DNA of 64,000 bases from Ceratothoa steindachneri (Eukaryota; Arthropoda; Malacostraca; Isopoda; Cymothoidae): NCBI GenBank assembly GCA_963969495.1, contig OZ018328.1:6795331-6859330 (forward strand), read 5' to 3'. Position 1 is the stretch's first letter. Every line of letters starts with the position of its first letter. The notes beneath the pieces are model-generated. The model had not been told where the DNA came from. It did not search any database and was given only the letters and a program-made list of their open reading frames with translations. Positions 59,205 through 64,000 of this stretch are shown piece after piece. The translations under genes were made by a program, and so were the position numbers.

Positions 59205-59482
59205 TATTTGAATAATAATTTCATCTTAGTTTGGTTATGACTTATGTTTTTTATCAAAGTTATTTCTAATATTTTTTTTAGAATATCAAAAACAAAATGG
59301 TGAAGTTCAGGAATAAAAATAAGTATCGACATTTTGTGAATTTTTTAAAACCCGAAGAATTACAAATGGTGAAGTTCAGAAAATTTAACCATGGCTGCTT
59401 TTTTATAGATTTTAAATTTTAATCTTAGTAGCGAAGCGCAAGCTCCCCCTAGGGGGAGGGGGAGTGGCGAAGCCATTGCCTG
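59205..59482 (-). repeat. AT-rich repeat family A copy with a gcgaagc module at its end
   Basis: Inverted relative to 12990-13190 (shared CTTAGTTTGGTTATGA, TTTTATCAAAGTTATTTC, AAAATGGTGAAGTTCAG). It ends in the GC-rich module GCGAAGCGCAAGCTCCCCC ... GTGGCGAAGCCATTGCC, linking family A with the modules at 905-945. Confidence 0.55.
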
Positions 59483-60344
59483 GTCTCACAATAAGGCAAA
59501 ATTATTTTAAAACGATCGATGCACCATATATGGCATGACCCTAATTTTAGGTCAACACGAGGAATTATTCGAAACTCTAAAAAGTCTGGATACAGGAGAT
59601 ATTTCACTGGGCCGTTGACCAGATCTTTCCCCCCTTTGACTTATTGGGGGGGGGGGATGCTAAAGGAGAAAGAGTACTTGATGATTTCCTCGTTCATCGG
59701 ACCCCCTTGACCCCTCTTTTTCTGGGGGTATGCTAAAGAGAAGGTGTTTCCACTGAAAATTAAAGATACGAGACATCTGAAGGAACAGCGCATCATAAAT
59801 GGATGTGCTCCAATTGACGGACATTTGGAGTTAATGTTTCAGTTTTATTGAGTAAATCTCTCAAAGCGCATCGATGTACAGATATGACCCCAAATTGTAA
59901 CTTACCAGCAAAAAAGAAAGAAATTAAGATTCCAAGCGCAATCGCCTTTATTGCTAAAAGCGAAAGAGCTCGGAATTTTTTCTTTTTCCTGTTACATCTT
60001 TGGCATACTACGATTAATGTGTTTTTTACCACATAAAAAAAAAGTTTGAGTAAAGGAATTTTGGCATACCATAATTTTACATTTGTGTTCCCGACCCAAT
60101 TAAGTCGATGATCCCAGATATTGTTTTCGAAGCCCAATTCCGGGGTGAAAAAGTACCATTCTCACTGAACCTATGTACTACCAATGTATTATTAATCAAG
60201 TATCATTTTCTTTACATTTTTCGTAGACAGAAAGCGACACGGATCCCGTCGGAGGCATCCCACGGACCTTCCATCCCAGCCTAATTTTGGGGGCGCGAGA
60301 GTCGTGACGTCATTGACTCATCGTGACGTAGCGACTCTCATATT
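59483..60344. other. No supported gene
   Basis: A 114-codon minus-strand frame (59793-60137) contains a hydrophobic run (LLAIKAIALGILISFFFAG) but no recognisable family; the opposite strand is also partly open. Contains a G-run near 59647 and the CRE-type palindrome at 60297-60339. Confidence 0.4.
60297..60339. promoter_or_regulatory. Imperfect palindrome with CRE- and AP-1-like motifs
   Basis: GAGAGTCGTGACGTCA on the left is inverted on the right as TGACGTAGCGACTCTC (two mismatches), around ATTGACTCATCG. TGACGTCA is a consensus CRE and TGACTCA a consensus AP-1 site. It lies just upstream of the truncated LINE-alpha copy. Function not shown. Confidence 0.45.
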
Positions 60345-60946
60345 GGATCCCCATCCACACAACAACTAAGTCAAACAAACAATAATTACAAAGGGTACAA
60401 AATAAAGCGGCCTACCTAATAACTAATACAAGGCACCGAGAAAGAAAAAGACTCCGCGAAATAAAATTATTGATAAACGGGCCAAAGAAATCTGGCCAAA
60501 AATTAAAGTAGATAACCAGGAGACTCTAAGAATTCTAGAAATAGAAAACATCAATTACGACCGTCAAGTCTTTCCCAGCAGTAGGCTTCGTCTACGGCGA
60601 GAGGAAAACCCAATAATCACATAAAACAACAACAAAACAACCGAACAAGCAAAAACTATCACAAAGGCATGAATGCCTGAAAACGAAGACACGGATAATA
60701 AAGAAGACAGAAGAAGAAAATACTTCGAAGTAACCAATAGCAAACACAATCCGAAAAGAAATTAGAAGAACATAAAAAGAAAGAAAAAAAAGGAGAGCAG
60801 CCAGTATCCTGGCAATTTTTAACTTTCTATTCTCTCACACACACTAACACTCACCCCCTCCCCATAAAATACTTAAAACCCCCTTCCCAAAAAACATCTC
60901 ATGGTATATTCTCACTATCTCAAATCTTCTCTCACCTTATTATAAA
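60345..60946 (+). mobile_element. LINE-alpha copy 2, 5'-truncated 3' end
   Basis: Plus-strand relative of the 3' part of the LINE at 6364-12436. The match starts at GATCCCCATCCACACAACAA and runs through the C-terminus of ORF2 (VDNQETLRILEIENINYDRQ, then RLRLRREENPIIT, stop at 60622-60624) and the 3' UTR (AGCCAGTATCCTGGCA, TTCTCTCACACACACTAACA, AAATACTTAAAA) to CTTCTCTCACCTTATTATAA. It defines the family's 3' end independently of the target duplication at 6.35 kb. Confidence 0.85.
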
Positions 60947-61121
60947 GGGACTCGTTCGCTCTCTGACTCCTTGTGGTAAGGTCTTAATAAATGAGACCCT
61001 TTGTGTATTCTCATCCTTTGTGCACACATGTGCACCCTTTATTTACACAAAATATGAGAATACACAAAGGGTCTCATTTATTAAGACCTTAACACAAGAA
61101 GTCAGAGAGCGAACGAGTCCC
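60947..61121. repeat. Inverted repeat, 68-bp arms, 39-bp spacer
   Basis: 60947-61014 is inverted at 61054-61121 with about two mismatches. The arms include GGGACTCGTTCGCTCTCTGA and AATGAGACCCTTTGTGTATT. The spacer has its own small palindrome (GTGCACACATGTGCAC). The left arm begins exactly where LINE-alpha copy 2 ends. Confidence 0.93.
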
Positions 61122-61930
61122 GTTGAAATCCCCGACCGGCCTTTTATAGTCCATGCGCCCAGCATTGTTTGCGCCAAAGTAACCTCACGTAACCATAAAT
61201 TGCTACGATAAATAATACGTGTAAGAGAATCGTCTAATAGATCACAAAGACATTCAAAGAGAGCGTCGTAAGTACGACGATCGAGGTCCCAGGACGTCCC
61301 AGGGTGTCTATTAAGTCTTATGGCCATCCTCTTGTGGGAAGGTAATTTCGAAATTGTACAAGCACGAGTGTAAAGTTGTTCAAGAGTATCAAGAGTGCAA
61401 CACGCGCTTCCTATTTGTTTCCCCAAACACGCCTATGAACAAAGAATAGTATCAGAATGTCCTTCGAGACCAGACCCTGCCAACGATCCAAGCAGAGTTC
61501 AACATAATGGACACTGTAAGAGCATACAGGACACAAGTGGTAAAAAAGTATTGGAAAAACGGATTGAATTATAATTGAGTCCCTTACCTGGAAACTTCCT
61601 TGACAAACAACAGAACGAGAACATGTGGACGATGGTTACATAAAAACAGGTAATTAAGCAGACACCCATAAACTGGGACAACATCCTAGCAGTTAAGGCC
61701 AGAATAAAGAGCACTCGCTCCGAATTTGATTTCAGAATATCAGAGCTCGTTTCAGGTCATAAAGATGCAGGATCAACAAACTATCTATTTTTTATGAATA
61801 AAATTCCATTCTTTTTCTTTATTAAGCTTTCGAAACTTATATAAATCATTTGGAATGTCATGTGTGCTACTGTAAAATAATGTATATGGTATGGATTAGT
61901 TAAGTAGTGACGCTGAAGAACCACATAATT
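61122..61930. other. No supported gene
   Basis: A 127-codon minus-strand frame (61043-61426) overlaps the inverted repeat and has no recognisable domain. Nothing else seen. Confidence 0.4.
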
Positions 61931-62315
61931 TGCGTCTGTTAAACTTGTAGTCATATCTGCAAAGATGATTTAGATGGAAGGAAGATTTGAAGACCCCGAA
62001 GGACTCGGCGAAGTTTGAAGGGCCTTGAATCTGCTAAACATTTGATCATATCTGCAAAGATGATATTAATGGAAGGAAGATTTGAAGACCCGAAAGGAAG
62101 ATTTGAAGACCCCGAAGGACTCGGCGTAGTTTGAAGGGCCTTGAATCTGCTAAACATTTGGTCATATCTGCAAAGATGATGTAGATGGAGGGAAGATTTG
62201 AAGACCCCGAAGGACTCGCCGGAGTTTGAAGGGCCTTGAATCTGCTAAACATTTGATAATATCTGCAAAGTTGATGTAGATGGAAGGAAGATTTGAAGAC
62301 CCCGAAGGAATCGCC
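61931..62315 (+). repeat. Tandem repeat, about 93-117-bp units, about 4 copies
   Basis: Units carry AATCTGCTAAACATTTGGTC, ATATCTGCAAAGATGATGTA, GATGGAAGGAAGATTTGAAG, ACCCCGAAGGACTCG and AGTTTGAAGGGCCTTG. One unit is longer because GGAAGATTTGAAGACCC is doubled inside it. Confidence 0.93.
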
Positions 62316-62596
62316 GGAACTGGAAGACTGGAGGCAAAAATAGAAGCGGGTATATACGGATACCACACGTCGTCAGAAGGCATTAAATTCACCGGTGCTA
62401 AACGCTCACGATGGCATTTGAATGAAGACACTCAAACTTCTCCTGCTCGTTATAATTTAAATCTATCACTGAGCTGTTAATCAAATTAGCATTAAGCCGG
62501 AGTGCCGTAATCTTATGCTGAGCAGCAGCTCCACTCTCCCGATGGTTACCCTTTACCAATTACCTTGACTCAAATTACCCCTAATATTCCCCAGCA

Positions 62597-63517
62597 TACG
62601 AGGGGCGGTCAATAAGTTTTGCAATTCGGATATAAGGAAACGAGATATGAGGAAAAGTGTTTTATTATTTTTCAATATAACTACCCTCGACTTCTATGCA
62701 AATTCCGCCACTTGTCCCTGAGGCTTCGAATTCCCGACTGCTGTTCAATCCACTCCTGGACGGCGAGCTGGACATTTTCATCGTCCCCAAACCAGCGTCC
62801 ACGCAGTGCAGCCTTGAGCTGGCGGAATAAAAAGTAGTCGCTAGGGTCCAGATCTGGACTGTAGGGGGGATGGTTGAGCTCCTCGAATCTGCACTCGCCC
62901 AGGGCAGCTTGTGCAACTCTGGCCTTGTAGACTTTGACGACGTTGAAGTCGATCATGGGGCGTGAGGTTTCTAGGGACCTAACGGGCAGAGACCTTGGTC
63001 ATGGCCAAATTGTCGTGGATGATGTTGATAACACTTCCATGTAATATTCCATAGATCTCGCTCGATTTCTTCGATCTTCACCCGTCGATTTTCGAGTTTC
63101 ATCCTCTCCTCACGGGCCACATTATCCTCGTTGGTCACGTCTGACGGGCGTCCTGGACGGGGGTCATCTTAAAGGGACTCACGACCATGGCGGAACTCCC
63201 TATTCCAGCGAGCAATGGTTGCATAGGAAGGGGCAGTGTCAGTGTACACTACAACCATGCGTTCAAGGATCTCTTTTGCATTCTTGCTTTCCTTGGTCAA
63301 AAGTTTGATCCGTGCGCGGTGCTCAACCTTCTCCACTGTTGAAAAATTTGTGGCTGATGATTTGCGATCAGCTACAGTTTCTTAAATAGACGAGGCAGAA
63401 GCGTGTGGCTGCAGGTCCTGACTTGTCATAACTTGTCCCAACACCCCCCACAAACAGCCATCCCCCTTCCTCTGTTCTGCCCTACTGATTCGCAAAACCT
63501 ATTGACCGCCCCTCGTA
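62597..63517 (-). mobile_element. mariner element with intact terminal repeats and internal deletion
   Basis: TA followed by CGAGGGGCGGTCAATAAGTT (62597 on) is matched by the inverted CCTATTGACCGCCCCTCG then TA (63499-63517). The terminal repeat is about 24 bp with one mismatch and the target duplication is TA. Total length is 917 bp between the TAs, shorter than the usual 1.3 kb mariner. Ends look mobilisable in trans if a matching transposase exists. Confidence 0.9.
62681..63345 (-). pseudogene. mariner transposase, internally deleted
   Basis: Minus strand, N-terminal half: VEHRARIKLLTKESKNAKEI, ERMVVVYTDTAPSYATIARW, NREFRHGRESL, stop, DDPRPGRPSDVTNED and IIHDNLAMTKVSAR (helix-turn-helix region). 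The sequence then jumps to YKARVAQAALGECRFEEL, HPPYSPDLDPSDYFLF (third catalytic Asp), LRGRWFGDDENVQLAV and a C-terminal LRDKWRN. The stretch with the first Asp and the HxDNAP block is gone, about 350-400 bp. Frameshifts add to this. Function by family: cut-and-paste transposition at TA; this copy cannot make active enzyme. Confidence 0.85.
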
Positions 63518-64000
63518 CCTTTCTACCTCATCTTCTTAGGCATCTTTCATGAGCCTTTGACTTGTCGGTTACTGGATCACTGTTGTGGAATATTCTACCA
63601 CCTGATGTTCAACAGATCATTCCTTGAAGATTCCTTTTATTGAGAGATCAGCTATCGTATGATCATACATTTAAAAGATGACCAATATGAAAGTATACCT
63701 TCACATTTACATATCATAAGAACTCCATAAGGATACTTTTAAGGATACCTTTAAAAAACTGCTCGACCAACAGGCAGGGAGACAGAAGAAACTCAATACT
63801 CTTAATATTATATGAAAGGACGCGGGTGGTAAGTATTGCTACAATAGAGTTCATCACACTGTGGAGATTTGTATACCGTTGTGTGTATAATTATATATAA
63901 CTATTTCTATTTACTAAAAAAAAAAGAAGAGAAAACCAACAAAGATATCTCCGCTAAAAGATTGAAGAGAGGTTGCTACAAAAGGTGGTAAAGTTAGGGT
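63518..64000. other. No supported gene
   Basis: AT-rich sequence to the window end; nothing recognised. Confidence 0.5.

Overview
This window looks like gene-poor, repeat-dense DNA from an invertebrate animal nucleus. There is no operon-like gene packing. It carries non-LTR retrotransposons of three lineages, BEL/Pao-like and other LTR sequences, a Penelope-like element with a GIY-YIG type C-terminus, Merlin and Tc1/mariner transposases, a tRNA-derived SINE, long (TA)n and (GA)n tracts and several satellite arrays. An arthropod such as a crustacean is plausible, but that is inference. I recognise no intact host gene.

Layout. 0.4-2.8 kb: two broken Merlin (IS1016-like) transposases. 3.4-5.8 kb: an AT-rich dispersed repeat, two inverted copies of which flank a purine-rich tract. 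6.36-12.44 kb: a near full-length jockey/I-group LINE (LINE-alpha, minus strand) with a 14-bp target duplication, split by a 1373-bp solo LTR with its own 5-bp duplication. 15.0-18.3 kb: three minisatellites. 18.4-21.2 kb: a SINE copy, then a decayed RNase H-bearing LINE (LINE-beta, plus strand). 22.3-23.3 kb: an 0.88-kb palindrome made of two head-to-head Penelope-like 3' ends, followed by a probable second solo LTR inside (TA)n. 25.3-26.6 kb: two Tc1/mariner remnants. 28.4-30.1 kb: a broken copy of a conserved uncharacterised invertebrate gene family. 33.4-38.0 kb: a short satellite and a decayed BEL/Pao element. 38.57-43.58 kb: a 5-kb satellite of 38-bp units. 43.6-44.4 kb: another Tc1/mariner remnant. 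44.9-47.4 kb: a pyrimidine-only minisatellite. 47.6-51.1 kb: small arrays, the best SINE copy and a mariner tail with an internal tandem duplication.

52.6-57.4 kb holds the most gene-like object: a CR1-type LINE on the minus strand with both ORFs open (ORF1 with a cysteine-rich motif, a basic region and an SGNH esterase; ORF2 with endonuclease and reverse transcriptase). Motifs at all main catalytic sites are present, so it may be recently or currently mobile. After it come a third SINE copy, a 5'-truncated second LINE-alpha copy, a 68-bp-arm inverted repeat, a tandem array and a mariner with good terminal repeats but an internal deletion (62.6-63.5 kb).

The genes do not form a pathway. The window is a layered record of insertions, several of which can be ordered in time from nested junctions and target duplications.
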